Notes under the pieces: generated by a model
What the model saw: the letters and a program-made list of their open reading frames with translations, nothing else
What the model was told of the DNA's origin: nothing
The model's database searches: none
Made by a program: the position numbers and the translations under genes
NCBI GenBank assembly: GCA_022496185.1
Contig: WTXG01000236.1
Coordinates: 1 to 55,258 of the forward strand
Direction: 5' to 3'
Length of the DNA stretch: 55,258 bases
Source of the DNA: Multifurca ochricompacta
Lineage: Eukaryota; Basidiomycota; Agaricomycetes; Russulales; Russulaceae
Part shown: piece by piece, positions 17,322 to 28,958 of the stretch
Layout: the number at the start of each line of letters is the position of its first letter
Position numbering within the stretch: position 1 is the first letter of the stretch

Positions 17322-19474
17322 GAGGACGAGTGCGCATGGACCCTGTCAAGGTGCAGGGAATTTGGGAATGGCCGACGCCGACTTGCATCAAGGACGTCCG
17401 ATCCTTTATTGGATTCTGTAACTTTTACCGGCGTTTTGTCAAAGGATTCTTGGGCATAGCATGGCCCTTGAATGACCTCCTGAAAAAGGATGTGCCCTGG
17501 CATTGGAGTGCCGAACAGCAACAAGCATTTGAACAGATTAGAGATCTAGTTGGCTCAGAACCAGTACTTATCCAACCTGACCTGAGCCGTCCCTTCGAGT
17601 TAGAAGTGGACGCCTCCCATTTCGCGAATGGGGCCATACTATATCAAAGGGACGGCTTGCAAGCACTTCACCCGGTGGCATACTACTCGGAAACCTTCTC
17701 GTCTGCTGAACGAAATTATGACATTTGGGATCGGGAACTCCTAGCCATAGTCAAGGCATTACGACATTGGCGGCCGTACCTTGCAGGGAACCCCCACAAA
17801 ACAGTCATCTATACAGATCACTCTAACCTGTTATACTGGAAGGAACCCCATAAAATTAGTCGACACGTAGCACGAGAGGTCTTAGAGCTCGAGGAATACG
17901 ACTTTATCCTGAAGCATATTGCAGGAAGCCAGAATGCACGAGCAGACGCATTGTCATGAAGGCCAGACATGCACACGGGGGAAGACGACAATGACCATGT
18001 AACCGTCCTCCCAGAAGAAATGTTCGCCAAAACAGCCGTAGTCAGCCTTCATGACATGGACCTATGGGCACAAGTCTCACAAAACATGAACCCAGAACTC
18101 TGCCGCTCATGGGCTGACGCGCATAATCTGAAAGAAGTTAATGGTCTTTGGTGGAAAGATGGAGATCGTCTTGTTGTCACCGGTGGCGACAACATTAAGA
18201 GGGGGGTGATCCATTTTCACCACGATCTCCCCTCTGCTGGCCACCTGGGCATTGCCAACACTTACGCCCTTGCCAAACGAGACTACTGGTGGCCCAACAT
18301 GAAGAAGGACGTTGAAGCCTACGTGAAGGGATGTGCAGACTGCCAGGCTAACAAAGTGAACACGCACCCACATCCCCCGGCGACGTTTCCCATCACTCCC
18401 ACTACATCTCTGCCATTCCAGATGATCGCCATGGACTTCATAGTCAAGCTACCCAACTCTAGGGGCTTTGACTCCATTTTGACCATCACAGACCATGACT
18501 ACTCTAAAGCAGCGCTCTTCATACCATGCAAGGAGTCGATCACAGCTGAAGGAGTGGCTAAACTTTATCTCGACCACGTCTACCGACATTACGGCCTCCC
18601 AGAGAAGATTATCTCTGACCAAGACCCATGCTTTACTTCGACATTCGCCAGAGCACTATGCAAGGTTCTGGACATACAGCAGAACATCTCGACAGCCTAT
18701 CACCCCCAAACAGACGGACAGTCAGAGCGTACCAATCAATGGCTGGAGCAATACCTCCGATTCTGGTGCAACGGACGACAGGATGACTGGGCAGACTGGC
18801 TGGCAACAGCAGAGTTTGCGCATAACTCCTGGCCTAATGGCACAACAAAGACCCCCCCATTTTCCCTTATCATGGGCTGGGTACCACGCACCACGTGGAC
18901 TGATAAGCCAACAAATGTCCCCACGACTTCACAACGGCTTAACCAATGGGACGAGATCCGGAAATCAGCCAATGAAAACATGCTGAAGGCACAATGGACC
19001 CTATCGGATAAGCCCTCGAAATTCACACCTTATCAAGCCAATGAACGGGTTTGGCTGGAAGGGAAGCACATCCATACGTCACACCCCACGGCTAAACTAG
19101 CACCCCGACGTCACAGACCTTTCAGAATCACAAGGAAGCTGTCAGACGTGTCATATGAGCTCAATCTCCCCCCCACATGGAAGATTCACCCGGTCTTCCA
19201 TGCCAAGCTCCTCACACCATATAAAGAAACGTCCATTCATGGGGAAAACTTCCCGAGACCTCCACCAGAATTAGTGGATGGAGAAGCGGAATGGGAAGTG
19301 GAGCAGATTGTAAACTCCACCTATTGAGGCCGAGGGCACAAGCTGCATTACCTGATCAAGTGGAAGGGTTTCCCAGACTCTGACAATTCGTGGGAACCAG
19401 CCGGGAACATCTTTGCTCCGGACCTGATCGCGGAGTTCCATTTACGACATCCCCAAGCGCCCAAGAACAATTAA
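17322..19474 (+). pseudogene. pol: Pol 3' half of element 2: RNase H, integrase, chromodomain
   Basis: Continuation of the element 2 pol frame after element 3. It has the RT end, RNase H ([48 protein letters not shown]), the integrase HHCC domain (HFHHDLPSAGHLG...CADCQANK) and the core D-D-E (AMDFIVK, ISDQDPCF, SERTNQWLEQ). A chromodomain follows after an in-frame TGA near 19325 ([18 protein letters not shown]). A further TGA is near 17957 (ALS-stop-RPD). Both are CGA-to-TGA changes. Pol ends at TAA 19472-19474. Confidence 0.93.
18197..18209 (+). other. Central polypurine tract in integrase, element 2
   Basis: AAGAGGGGGGTGA lies inside integrase codons N-I-K-R-G-V-I. It repeats the 3' polypurine tract motif of family II (AAGAGGGGGTGA next to the LTR) with one extra G, and is identical in all five family II copies here. 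Confidence 0.7.
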
Positions 19475-19545
19475 AAGAGGACGGATTCCCGACCTCTTCT
19501 TCCCCAGAACAACGCTTCACCAGCAACGTCCTAACCACAACCGAT

Positions 19546-20736
19546 ATGTCTTCTTCCATCGCTGCCTCCGCCGCTATCGACGCTTTCGCTACCACTCATG
19601 TGGTTGTAGAGGCTTTCCCCTCCGCTCACCCCTCCACTCGCCCTTCCTCCCCTATTGACTACGAAGCCGCAGAGGAACGAGTCAAGAACCAGTCACCCAA
19701 TCCCGACGACGACTTCACCCATGCCGAAGAGCCCCACCCCAATGATCTCATCGGTATGGAACAAGATGACGAAGTGCCCGAGTTCCCATTCTTTGCCAAC
19801 AATCCCAACTCATCAATGTACTTCCCCCTCGAAATCACCATGGCTGACGGAGAAAAGGCCATAGCAAAATATATATTCTACACCAATGGAGGGATGGATG
19901 TCGCGGGATGTATGAAGAAGGGCGGACCTGTTTACGGGGCCCCGGTTTATTTGGAGGAACGGTACACAGGCCGTCTCCACCACACGATGAGTGATGAACA
20001 GTTAGGACACCTTGCAGCTGACGACCCCCGAGCCTTTGCCATCGACGAGGTGATGAACGACATGTGACTCCCACGCCTCAAAGCCGAAGTAATGAGGCTG
20101 CGGAAAACCCTCACACTTTGCACCACGCTCAACACCCAGTACAAAGAATATGCCAAACAGATGACAAGGCTTACAAGGGGGATGTTCCAAGTGGAGCAGG
20201 AGTTGACAGAGATTCGGAAGAGACTGGAGAAGGGGGACGCATATCAGACAATTGCCGAGAGGTACGCAGACACCTACACACGACCCCTTCCCCCATGATC
20301 ATTAGGAGCGGCGCCACAACTATTGCCAAACCAATTCGAGATGCCACGCATGCACGAAAATCCCCGCGGAGAGACTTGCTGGCGATGTGACAGCAAGTAT
20401 CACATCAGTTGGAATTGCCCACTCAATCGCAAATGGTGTCGTCACTGCCGAAGTAACTTACATTGGAGCTGGTTCTGCATTTTCCGACGTCTGGGCATTG
20501 CTCCCACCATCATCAATCCCTCAGGTTGGTGCGGAAAATGTCTACGGCACAATGCGGGACATCGCGAGCTCGACTGCCCTGTCTACGACCTGTGTCGCCA
20601 GTGCGGACGACGCGGCCCATACGGGTTCCTGTGCACGCATCAATGTGCCGCAGATGAAACTTACACTGTGGAGGATCGGAATTTGGCAGATGACTATGTG
20701 GACTTGGTCCAGGATGACGATGGTGCGCGTTTCTAG
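19546..20736 (+). pseudogene. ORF3 of element 2: coiled-coil, multi-zinc-knuckle protein
   Basis: It begins at ATG 19546 (MSSSIAASAAIDAF) about 70 nt after the pol stop. Order: acidic N-terminus (SPIDYEAAEER...DDDF), the YFPLEITMADGEKAIAKYIFYTNGGMDVAGC block, a helical coiled-coil-like stretch, and four Cys-rich knuckles (CWRCDSKYHISWNC, CRHCRSNLHWSWFC, CGKCLRHNAGHRELDC, CRQCGRRGPYGFLCTHQC). Two in-frame TGA codons (20065-20067 and 20296-20298) replace Arg CGA codons; the frame is otherwise continuous. It is probably an RNA- or DNA-binding accessory protein. The family function is unknown to me. Confidence 0.85.
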
Positions 20737-20767
20737 CTGGGTCAGCTCGAGCCAGAAAGGAGGGTGA

Positions 20768-21353
20768 TGTTACAAACAGGGCCCAGCAGCCCTATTTTCT
20801 TTACCCTCCCTAACAGAGACCCCACTCACCCACTGACGCTACACTTCCTTATTACGTCTCCATCGTGGGATCCCTCACATGCACTCCTCCCATCCCCGTG
20901 ACTGCTGTTTGGACTTGTATATGTACTGTTTGCCTATGCTTGTCTCTTTTACTTTGTTATCTTCTTATCTTACGACTGGACACTTACTTAGTTCCCTATC
21001 AGAAGCCAGGCTTTACGCCCTCCACTTTCAGATATTCGGGCCCACTTGACTCTGTACCCTTATCTCTTAGACGCCCACTGAGTTACGTATATAAGTCCAC
21101 GGTAGCTACCTTGTAGACCCCAGACTCGACTTATTGAATACATTGGTGTTTGTCTTCTGGACTTCCCCTTGAAACCTTTGACTCGATCGTCTCAGTGCTT
21201 TCAGCACTTTCCACTTAACATTGTCACTAGGGAACAGCCCCTTTGACTTTGACTCTTCCATTAACTCCAAGAAGTCCTATTGACTTCTTATCTGAACAAA
21301 TGTACCGAAGCTGTCGCACAAGTCGTGCAGGACGTCTCACACCGGACGTAACA
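20768..21353 (+). repeat. 3' LTR of element 2
   Basis: 586 bp, TGTTACAAAC...CGGACGTAACA, preceded by the purine tract AGAAAGGAGGGTGA. TATATAA starts at 21088 and the conserved start AGACTCGACTT at 21122, 34 nt on. It is followed by resumed gag of element 4 (cggag). The partner LTR lies outside the window. Confidence 0.92.
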
Positions 21354-21363
21354 CGGAGGATGA

Positions 21364-22069
21364 ATGGAAGGCATTCCCCTGCCATTCTTCGATGGCGATA
21401 GATCCGATGCCATGGACTGGTTCGCCCAGCTAGAACTTTTCTTCTTCTTGAATGAAAACGCAGCAACAGTTCAGAACGAACACCTGAAAGTAGCCTATAC
21501 TCTAGGCTTGATACGAGGACCACAAGTCAATCGATGGACTGTCAAACAAATAAATTGGCTCTCTGCCATAAAAAACGGCGACATCCGAGTCATCAATCTC
21601 TGGGACACCTTCAAGAAAACATTTAAAAACGCATGGGCTGATGTCACAGCAGGACAGAAAGCACTACAAGTGCTCGACAAATTGAAAATGAAGGATGCCA
21701 ATCTAGATGATTACATAGCCGAATTTCACATGTTGGCTATCTGAGCAGAACTACATATCAATGATCTGGCAGCCCGACAATACTTCCACAGAGGACTTCC
21801 CACAAGACTGGTAGAAACTATGCTCATGATGGACCAGCCTCGAACTTTTGAAGAAGCTGCTGTGTCAGCCAGATGTCATCATGCAAACTGGATCTATACC
21901 AGAGATCTACTGGGAACTTGAACACAGACATCTGCCGCACCATCACGAGGCAATAAATTCACCTTCTATCGAAAACATGACCCAAATGAAAGAGAAATTA
22001 CTACTATCAATAAAGTGATAACAATGGAAGAACGAGAGCAATTAAAGAAAGAAGGGCAGTGTTTCGAAT
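21364..22069 (+). pseudogene. gag: Gag of element 4, N-terminally cut, 5' piece
   Basis: Starts inside Gag (PLPFFDGDRSDAMDWFAQLELFFFLNEN, matching element 7 gag) and continues through the capsid-like domain (VNRWTVKQINWL...LWDTFKKTFKNAW). In-frame TGA codons are near 21742 (LAI-stop-AEL) and 21918, both at probable CGA codons. It ends in the middle of the zinc knuckle (QCFE), where element 5 inserted at cgaat. The first ATG (21364) is an internal Met, not the original start. Confidence 0.88.
22065..22069. repeat. Target-site duplication cgaat of element 5 (left copy)
   Basis: The second copy is at 29538-29542. Excision restores a canonical CCHC knuckle in element 4 Gag. Confidence 0.95.
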
Positions 22070-22646
22070 TGTTACGTCCGGTGTGAGACGTCCTGCACGA
22101 CTTGTGCGACAGCTTTACGCGTTTGTTCAGATAAGAGGTCAATAGGACCTCTTGGAGTCTCGAATGGAAGAGTCAAAGTCAAAGGGGCTGTTCCCTAATG
22201 ACGATGTTGAGCGGAAAGTGCCTAAAGCACTGAGATGATCGAGTCAAAGGGTTCAAAGGAGAGTCTGGAAGACAAACACCGATGTATTCAATAAGTCGAG
22301 TCTGAGGTCTACAAGGTAGTTACAGCGGACTTATATACGTAATCAAGTGGGCGTCTATAGATAAGATAACGGAGTCAGGTGGGCCCAAATATACGGAAGC
22401 GGAGGGTGTAAAGCCTGGCTTCTACTGATAGGGAATTAAGTAATTGTCCGGTCGTACGATAAGAAGATAACGATAAGCAAGGATGAAAGTAAACAAACAT
22501 AAGTAAACAGAAAGATCACGGGGATGGACAAAGGGCATGTGATGGGTCCCACGATGGAGACGTGATCTGGTAGTGAAGCGTGGGTGGCAGGGAGGGATCG
22601 TCGTTGGGCAAGAAAAAGAAGACAGGAAGCGATGGGGTTTGTAACA
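22070..22646 (-). repeat. 3' LTR of element 5
   Basis: 577 bp, plus-strand tgttacgtcc...ggtttgtaaca. Preceded in sense by the polypurine tract AGAAGAGGGGGTGA (22647-22660). Confidence 0.96.
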
Positions 22647-22677
22647 TCACCCCCTCTTCTGGTTCTAGCAGCCTCGG

Positions 22678-23916
22678 CTAGAAACGACTCGTACCGTCAT
22701 CATCCTGTACCAACTCCAAGTAATCATCGGCTACATTACAATCATCCATTGTGTAGTTCTCCTTGTCTGAATCCTGTGGACACTGGTGGGTATGAAGGAA
22801 TCTGTATGGGCCGCACTGGCCACATAGGCGGCACATGTCGTGGATCGGACAGTCCAACTCGCGATGTCCCGAGTTGTGGCGGAGGCACTTGCCACACCAC
22901 CCCGACGGATTGACGATCGTTGGGGCAACTCCTACACGGCGGAAGATGCAGAACCAGCTCCAGTGGAGGTTGCTGCGACAATGCCGGCACCACTTGCGGT
23001 TCAAGGGGCAGTTCCAGCTGATGTGATACTTACTATCACATCGCCAGCACGTCTCGCCACAAGGGTTCTCATGCATGCGCGGCATTTCAAATCGGTTCGG
23101 TATCAGCCGTGGGGCGGCCCCTAATGACTGTGGGGGGAGGGGTCGTGCATACGTGTCGGCGTACCGTTCAGCGATCATCTGATAGGCATCCCCTATCTCC
23201 AACCTCTTCCTTATCTCCACCAACTCCTGCTCGATCTGGAACATCCCGTTTGTCAGCCTCACCATCATTTTTGCGTGTTCCTTGTATTGCGTGTTGAGCA
23301 CGGTGCGCAGTGTCAAATTCTTCCGCAGTCTCATCACCTCAGCTTTGAGACATGGAAGGCGCATGTTGTTCAGTACCTCGTCAATTGCGAAGGCGCGGGA
23401 GTCCTCGGCAGCCAGGTGTCCGAGCTGTTCATCAGTCATCGTGTGGTGGAGACGCCCTGTATACCTTTCTTCTAAATAGACCGGGGCCCCATAGACAGGG
23501 CCATCTTTCTTCATACACCCGGCTACATCCATTCCTCCATTGGTGTAGAATATGTACTTGGCGATGGCGACAGTCCCGTCAGCCATGGTGATCTCGAGGG
23601 GGAAATATGTCGAAGAATTGGGGTTATTGGTAAAGAAGGGGAATTCTGGCACCTCATCATCTAGCTCCATGCCGAGCAGGTCGTTCGGGTGCAGCTCTTC
23701 GCTATGTTCGAAATCGTCGTTGGGGTTCGGGGACTGGTTCTTGACTTGGGCCTCGGCAGCCTCATAATCAATAGGGGAAGAGGGACGTGTGGAGGGATGA
23801 GCGGAAGGGAAATTTTCAACCACTACAGTGGTGGCGGTGAAGGCATCGACGGCAGCGTTGGCAGCGACAAAAGACATAATTGAGTGGATGGTGTTAGAAT
23901 GTTGCTGAGAGAGCAT
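22678..23916 (-). CDS. ORF3 of element 5: post-pol zinc-knuckle protein
   Basis: Intact, 412 codons, ATG 23916, 36 nt after the pol stop. Same layout as element 3 ORF3: acidic N-terminus, YFPLEITMADGTVAIAKYIFYTNGGMDVAGC, coiled-coil region, four Cys/His modules (CWRCDSKYHISWNC, CRHCRSNLHWSWFC, CGKCLRHNSGHRELDC, CRLCGQCGPYRFLHTHQC) and tail LVQDDDG. That the frame stays open while pol is broken may reflect chance, selection in trans, or fewer CGA codons. Function unknown. Confidence 0.9.
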   Translation of the reverse strand: MLSQQHSNTIHSIMSFVAANAAVDAFTATTVVVENFPSAHPSTRPSSPIDYEAAEAQVKNQSPNPNDDFEHSEELHPNDLLGMELDDEVPEFPFFTNNPNSSTYFPLEITMADGTVAIAKYIFYTNGGMDVAGCMKKDGPVYGAPVYLEERYTGRLHHTMTDEQLGHLAAEDSRAFAIDEVLNNMRLPCLKAEVMRLRKNLTLRTVLNTQYKEHAKMMVRLTNGMFQIEQELVEIRKRLEIGDAYQMIAERYADTYARPLPPQSLGAAPRLIPNRFEMPRMHENPCGETCWRCDSKYHISWNCPLNRKWCRHCRSNLHWSWFCIFRRVGVAPTIVNPSGWCGKCLRHNSGHRELDCPIHDMCRLCGQCGPYRFLHTHQCPQDSDKENYTMDDCNVADDYLELVQDDDGTSRF

Positions 23917-23952
23917 GTACTGGAGGAATCGATGGGGTCTAGGGCAGTTCTT

Positions 23953-25991
23953 TTAAGCATTCTTAGGCGCTTCTGGGTGTCGGATGTGGAACTCCGAGAT
24001 AAGGTCCGGGGCAAAGATATCCCTGGCTGGTTCCCACGAACTGTCGGAGTCTGGGAATCCCTTCCACTTGATCAGGTAGTACAGTTTGCGCCCTTGGCCC
24101 TGTCGCTTGGAATCTAGAACACATTCCACTTCCCACTCTTCTTCGCCATCGATAAGGTCAGGTGGGGGTCTCAGGAAGTTCTCTCCATGCATAGAGGTTT
24201 CCTTATAAGGGGTTAGGAGTTTGGCATGGAAGACTGGGTGGATCTTCCATTTCGGCGGCAACTTCAATTCATATGATACGTCTGACAGCTTCCTTGTGAT
24301 CTGGAAGGGTCCGTGACATCGGGGCGCTAGTTTGGCCAAAGGGTGTGACATGTGAATGTTCTTGCCCTCGAGCCATACCCAGTCATTGGTCCGATAAGGT
24401 GTGAATGTACTCGGCTGTGCTGTCAGAAGTTGTTGTGCCTTTGCCAGATTCTCATTGGCCAATTGTCGTAGTTCTTCCCATTGGCTTATCCGTTTGGTTA
24501 CTGACGGGACGTTGACGGGCTTATCTGTCCATGTGGTGCGTGGAGTCCAGCCCATAATAAGGGAAAAAGGGGTAGCTTTTGTCGTCCCACTAGGCCACGA
24601 GTTATGGGCAAACTCCGCGGTTGACAGCCATTCTGCCCAGTCGTCTTGCCTGCTGTTGCACCAGAATCGGAGGTACTGTTCTAGCCATTGGTTTGTCCAT
24701 TCAGACTGTCCGTCAGTTTGGGGGTGGTATGCTGTAGAGATATTCTGCACAATGCCCAACGTTTTGCATAGGGCCCTTGCAAACGCCGATGTGAAACGGG
24801 TATCTCTGTCAGAGATAATTTTCTCGGGGAGTCCGTAGTGACGGTATACGTGGTCCAGGTAGAGTCTTGCCACTCCTTCGGCTGTGATGGTCTCGTTACA
24901 GGGGATAAAGAGGGCCGCTTTGGAGCAATCGTGGTCTGTGATTGTAAGGATGGTGTCGAAGCCTTGCGATTTAGGCAGCTTGACAATGAAGTCCATGGCG
25001 ATGGTCTGGAAGGGAGTTGATGCAGTGGGAGTGATGGGGTACATTGGTGGGCTTTTCGGGTGCGTGTTCACCTTGTTTGCTTGACATGATGCACATCCTT
25101 GTACATAGCTTTCAATGTCCTTTTTCATATTGGGCCACCAGTAGTCTCTTTTAGCCAGGGCATAGGTGTTGGCGATGCCTGGATGGCCAGTGGAGGGAAG
25201 GTCATGATGAAAATGGATCACCCCCCTCTTAATGTTGTTGCCACCAGTGACAACGAGTCGGTCCCCATCCTTCCACCAAAGACCGCTGATTTTCTTCAGA
25301 TTGTGAGCATCGGCCCATGAAAGGCACAGATCTTGGTTCATGTTTTGGGAAACTTGTGCCCAAAGGTCCATGTCGTGGAGACTGACCACGGCCGCTTTTG
25401 CAAAGACTTCTTCTGGGAGGACCGTAATGTCATTATTGTCTTCCTCCCCTGTGTGCATATCCGGTCTACGTGATAATGCATCCGCTCTAGCGTTCTGGCT
25501 CCCAGCAATGTGTTTCAACGTGAAGTTATATTCCTCCATTTCCAGGACTTCTCGTGCTACGCGTCGACTGATTTTATGGGGTTCTTTCCAATATAGTAGA
25601 TTGGAATGATCAGTGTGGATAATGGTCTTATGCGGGGTTCCTGCCAGGTAGGGTCGCCAGTGTCACAACGCCTTGACTATGGCTAATAGCTCCCTATCCC
25701 AAATGTCATAGTTCCTTTCGGCTGGGGAGAAAGTCTCGGAGTAGTATGCCACTGGGTGAAGTATTTGTGTGGCATCCCTTTGGTATATACTGCTCCGTTT
25801 GCAAAGTGAGAGGTGTCCACCTCTAATTTGAAGGGGCGATTCAGATCTGGCTGGATAAGTACTGGTTCTGATCCAACGAGGTCCCTAATTTGCTCGAACG
25901 CCTGCTGTTGTGCTACACCCCAATGCCATGGTACATCCTTTTTCAGTAGGTCATTCAATGGTCGCACTATGCCCAAAAATCCCTTGACGAA
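23953..25991 (-). pseudogene. pol: Pol of element 5, 3' half: RNase H, integrase, chromodomain
   Basis: The RNase H part (25683-25976) has a frameshift near 25790 ([10 protein letters not shown] instead of NGAVLYQRD) and ends at a TGA in AL-stop-HW near 25665, again an Arg position. The 528-codon frame 25539-23953 is intact: RNase H tail, HHCC (HFHHDLPSTGHPG...CASCQANK), D-D-E core (AMDFIVK, ISDRDTRF, SEWTNQWLEQ) and chromodomain ([18 protein letters not shown]). Confidence 0.92.
25218..25230 (-). other. Central polypurine tract in integrase, element 5
   Basis: Sense AAGAGGGGGGTGA, same codons as in elements 2, 3, 6 and 9. Confidence 0.7.
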
Positions 25992-27438
25992 TCATCGGTA
26001 GAAGTTGCAGAATCCGATGAACGACCGGACATCCTTGACACAGGTTGGCACTGGCCATTCCCGGATTCCTTGTACCTTAACGGGGTCCATGTGTACCCAT
26101 CCTCCTTCCAAGATGACTCCTAGGTATTCAACGCTCCGCTGCTCGAAGGAACATTTGGCGGGTTTAAGATACAAGTCATGTTCCTGTAGTATGTCCAGTA
26201 CCTGATGCACTCGGTTTCGATGGTGGTCTAAATTGTCTGAAGTAGCGACCAAGATATCATCCATGTAGACCACTACTTCTCCTGTGAGAATAAGATCGCG
26301 AAGGATGTGATTCATCATAGATTGGAATGTTGCCGGCGAGTTCGTGAGACCAAAGAACATGACATTAGGCTCAAACAACCCTTGATTTGTCTTGAATGCT
26401 GCTTTACACTGGTCACCCTCTTTGATTCGGACATTGTTGTAACCCCATCGCACATCCATCTTCGAGAAGAGAGACTTATCCCTCATGGTGTCGATGAGTT
26501 CGGAGATGAGCGGCAGGGGGTAGACATTCTTCACGGTGTATGCATTGATTCGTCGATAATCCTGAACCGGTCGCAGCTTGCCGTCCTTCTTCTTGATGAA
26601 AAAGAAGGGCGAGGCATACTGCGACTTGGATGGGCGAATATATCCTTTTGCCAAATGTTCTTCGAGGAATTCCGTCAACGCCACTTGCTCCGACTGGGAC
26701 AGTGGGTAGATTTTACAATCTATTGCTGTTGGTGTATCGGGGAGTAGGTCTATGGCATGGTCCCATGGTCTGGAGGGTGGAAAACGCTGGGATTCTTCCT
26801 TGGAGAATACTTTCCAGTGCCGATGGTAGGTACTTGGCACTACATCGCTGTATGTTTTTTCTGTCTGCCCTTGTACCGCTTTTGAGCTAGTTCTGATGCT
26901 TTGGTGACATAGCAGTAACCAGGGTCTTCTTCTTCTGTACTGGTGGCTTTTATCGTTGGGTGTCTGACTGCGTAATCATAGCCCATCGATGTAATGATGG
27001 TGGGGTACGATTCTCTATCCATCGTTGCGTCAGCCCAGTTGATCTTGGGTTCGAATGCAGCGAGCCATGGGTATCCCAGAATAAGATCTTCGTCTCCTAG
27101 ATCCGTAATTAGGAAGCGAATGTTCTTTGTAGCTTCTCCAACCTGGACTCTCAGGTCCGTGTAGTGAGTGATCTTTCCAGCACGGTTGGCCATCCCATCA
27201 ATGTTCCAAATGTTCTTTTCTTGGGGAAGTGCCAGCTGTCCCAAACCCATTGTTCTAAGCAGTCATGGGTGAATAAAATTGTCTGTGGCTCCGGAGTCCA
27301 CTAAAATATCTCGATCAGCTGTCCTCTGTGTAGTTTCAAAGTGGACTGGTATTTTCAATGACTTGAATCGACTAGCATACACAGAGGTAACATGGAGTGC
27401 TCGCGCCCAGGCCGATGGGTTTGAGCCTATCAAAAATC
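25992..27438 (-). pseudogene. pol: Pol of element 5, 5' half: protease and RT
   Basis: Follows the -1 slip site at 27433-27439. Protease part: GLGQLALPQEKNIWNIDG and LILGYPWLAAFEPKINW, with a TGA in the HP-stop-L triplet near 27263, where Arg CGA stands in relatives. A 1-nt deletion near 26885 shifts the frame ([11 protein letters not shown]...). RT then runs open from about 26840 to 25992 through [42 protein letters not shown] and LGVILEGG, ending at TGA in NFYR-stop-FVKGF (Arg CGA expected). Confidence 0.9.
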
Positions 27439-28941
27439 CTTTTTCGCAAACGCCTTTTCTACCAATATGGCGTGCACTTCCTCACTCTCCTTCATCATAT
27501 TGGCCCATATATCTTGAGCTTTCTCTTCTTTAGTCCGCTTATCTACAGTTGGTGGGTTGTTCTGAGCGGGATGTTCTGGCGTCACAGTGGTGGCAGCAAC
27601 TCGTGCTCCCTTCTTGGGGCAGTCTCGAGACATGTGCCCTAACGCTCTGCAACGGAAGCAGCGTCCTTCTTTCATGAGGGTTTGTCGCTCATCCTCCGTA
27701 AGCACCGCTCGAGCTCGGGCCCGATCTGCGGAGGTATCCATAGTGTTTGGGTCCCGTTGGGTGTGGTGGGCAGGCTTTACTCCGAAGGTGGCCTTCCACT
27801 GATCTCTGGTTTTTCCCTTTTTGGTATCGACTCCAAACCATGTCTGGAAGTCCAAGTAGTCTTGTTGTTGCCGCCAGGCGGCATCGACCCAGGTGTCCCA
27901 ATCATGGGGATGATGGAACTGTATAATGTTCTTAACAAGGGGGTTGGGTAGCCCTTGGGAGAAGAGGTCCAGTGTGGCCTCCTCGTCTGTGTCGTAGCCG
28001 GCTCTGTTGGCTAGACTTCTGAACTTGGCTACGTATGTGTCAAGTTCCCCCTTTTCCATTCTGAGGGACTTTAGTTCCCGGGCAGCCTTCTGCTTGGCCT
28101 GCCCGTCGGTGAAGGCGTCCTTAAACCTCTCGGCTATGGTCTCCCAAAGACCTTCGCTCGTAGTTCGGCGCCCGCTTTCAACTTGCTCATTCAGCCACTC
28201 TAACTGTTCCATCGTCCAGTCATCCACTGCATCCCCTCGGATCAGGGACAGAAACAGATTGGCCCTTTGGAATGGGTTGACAATCTGTGGGACATCATGA
28301 TTGAAGTTCTTGAATGTCGTGAACTCCAACATGAACTTCTTGCTCTGCGAGCGATCCCCAGCGAATGTCTGGGGTAAGACTCCAGACAGACATCCAGAGG
28401 GGGGAGGGATGTTCGGTGGTGGTGCCACGGGAGCTGGCGGGGCAGGGTCTGGGAGTTGGGCGGCAATTGTCAACATGTTTTGATAGAATGGGGTTACTGT
28501 GTTGGTGGATTGTATCGATATCTGTGGAGTTGTCAAAGCAGGGGCTCTGATCGTGACAACTTCAGGTGCAACCGGAAACGTAGTCTTTGCTAATGCCAGT
28601 GCTTCTTCTTCACTGGGTTCTTCTATGTACTCCTCTGGTTCAGAGTCCGTGACAATGGCCGGAGGGTTTTCTCTCCACGGGCCTAGTCCAAATTCGGGTG
28701 GGGCAGGTCTGGTTGTGACCCAAGAGTTTCGACTGTCCGAGTATCGGATACAATACCAAACTCTTCTCTCGTCGTCGTATTCTACCGGTTGGTATCTTCT
28801 GTTGTGATAGACGTAGTATCCAAACTCGGATTCAAAGTCTTTCCAGGCGGCAGAGCCAAGTACTTGCTGTGAAAGATTATTCTCGTCTCTGCGTTCGATG
28901 AGCTCTTCTCGGAAGAGGGTCTGACTGCGGCTGGAAGCCAC
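27430..28941 (-). CDS. gag: Gag of element 5 with GTG in place of the start ATG
   Basis: Open over 503 codons and collinear with element 3 Gag: N-terminal aromatic domain (FGYYVYHNRRYQPVEYDDERRVWYCIRYSDSRNSWV), capsid region and CCHC knuckle (CFRCRALGHMSRDC), ending KKDF at the slip site (27433-27439). At the position of the element 3 start the codon is GTG (28941), with A at -3 and G at +4. No ATG lies between the predicted RNA start and it, and the next in-frame Met is about residue 150. Element 6 shares this GTG, so it belongs to the subfamily source. Either GUG is used or the start is lost. Confidence 0.85.
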   Translation of the reverse strand: MASSRSQTLFREELIERRDENNLSQQVLGSAAWKDFESEFGYYVYHNRRYQPVEYDDERRVWYCIRYSDSRNSWVTTRPAPPEFGLGPWRENPPAIVTDSEPEEYIEEPSEEEALALAKTTFPVAPEVVTIRAPALTTPQISIQSTNTVTPFYQNMLTIAAQLPDPAPPAPVAPPPNIPPPSGCLSGVLPQTFAGDRSQSKKFMLEFTTFKNFNHDVPQIVNPFQRANLFLSLIRGDAVDDWTMEQLEWLNEQVESGRRTTSEGLWETIAERFKDAFTDGQAKQKAARELKSLRMEKGELDTYVAKFRSLANRAGYDTDEEATLDLFSQGLPNPLVKNIIQFHHPHDWDTWVDAAWRQQQDYLDFQTWFGVDTKKGKTRDQWKATFGVKPAHHTQRDPNTMDTSADRARARAVLTEDERQTLMKEGRCFRCRALGHMSRDCPKKGARVAATTVTPEHPAQNNPPTVDKRTKEEKAQDIWANMMKESEEVHAILVEKAFAKKDF

Positions 28942-28947
28942 TGTGAG

Positions 28948-28958
28948 AGACTCGACTT
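28948..28958 (-). other. Self-primer binding site of element 5
   Basis: Sense AAGTCGAGTCT, 2 nt after the LTR, complementary to RNA start AGACTCGACTT (29194-29184). Confidence 0.85.

Larger units (their letters stand above)
8236..21353 (+). mobile_element. Element 2: family II Ty3/Gypsy chromovirus, 5' end outside, split by element 3
   Basis: Element 2 sequence occupies 8236-9845 and 17322-21353. The gap is element 3 (9846-17321). Its gag N-terminus and 5' LTR were separated by the element 1 insertion and lie left of the window. It carries gag end, pol, ORF3 and a 3' LTR, and is itself inserted in the gag of element 4 (right flank cggag, 21354-21358). Pol and ORF3 keep a single frame across the nested insertion, interrupted only by in-frame TGA codons at ancestral CGA positions. 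Confidence 0.93.
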
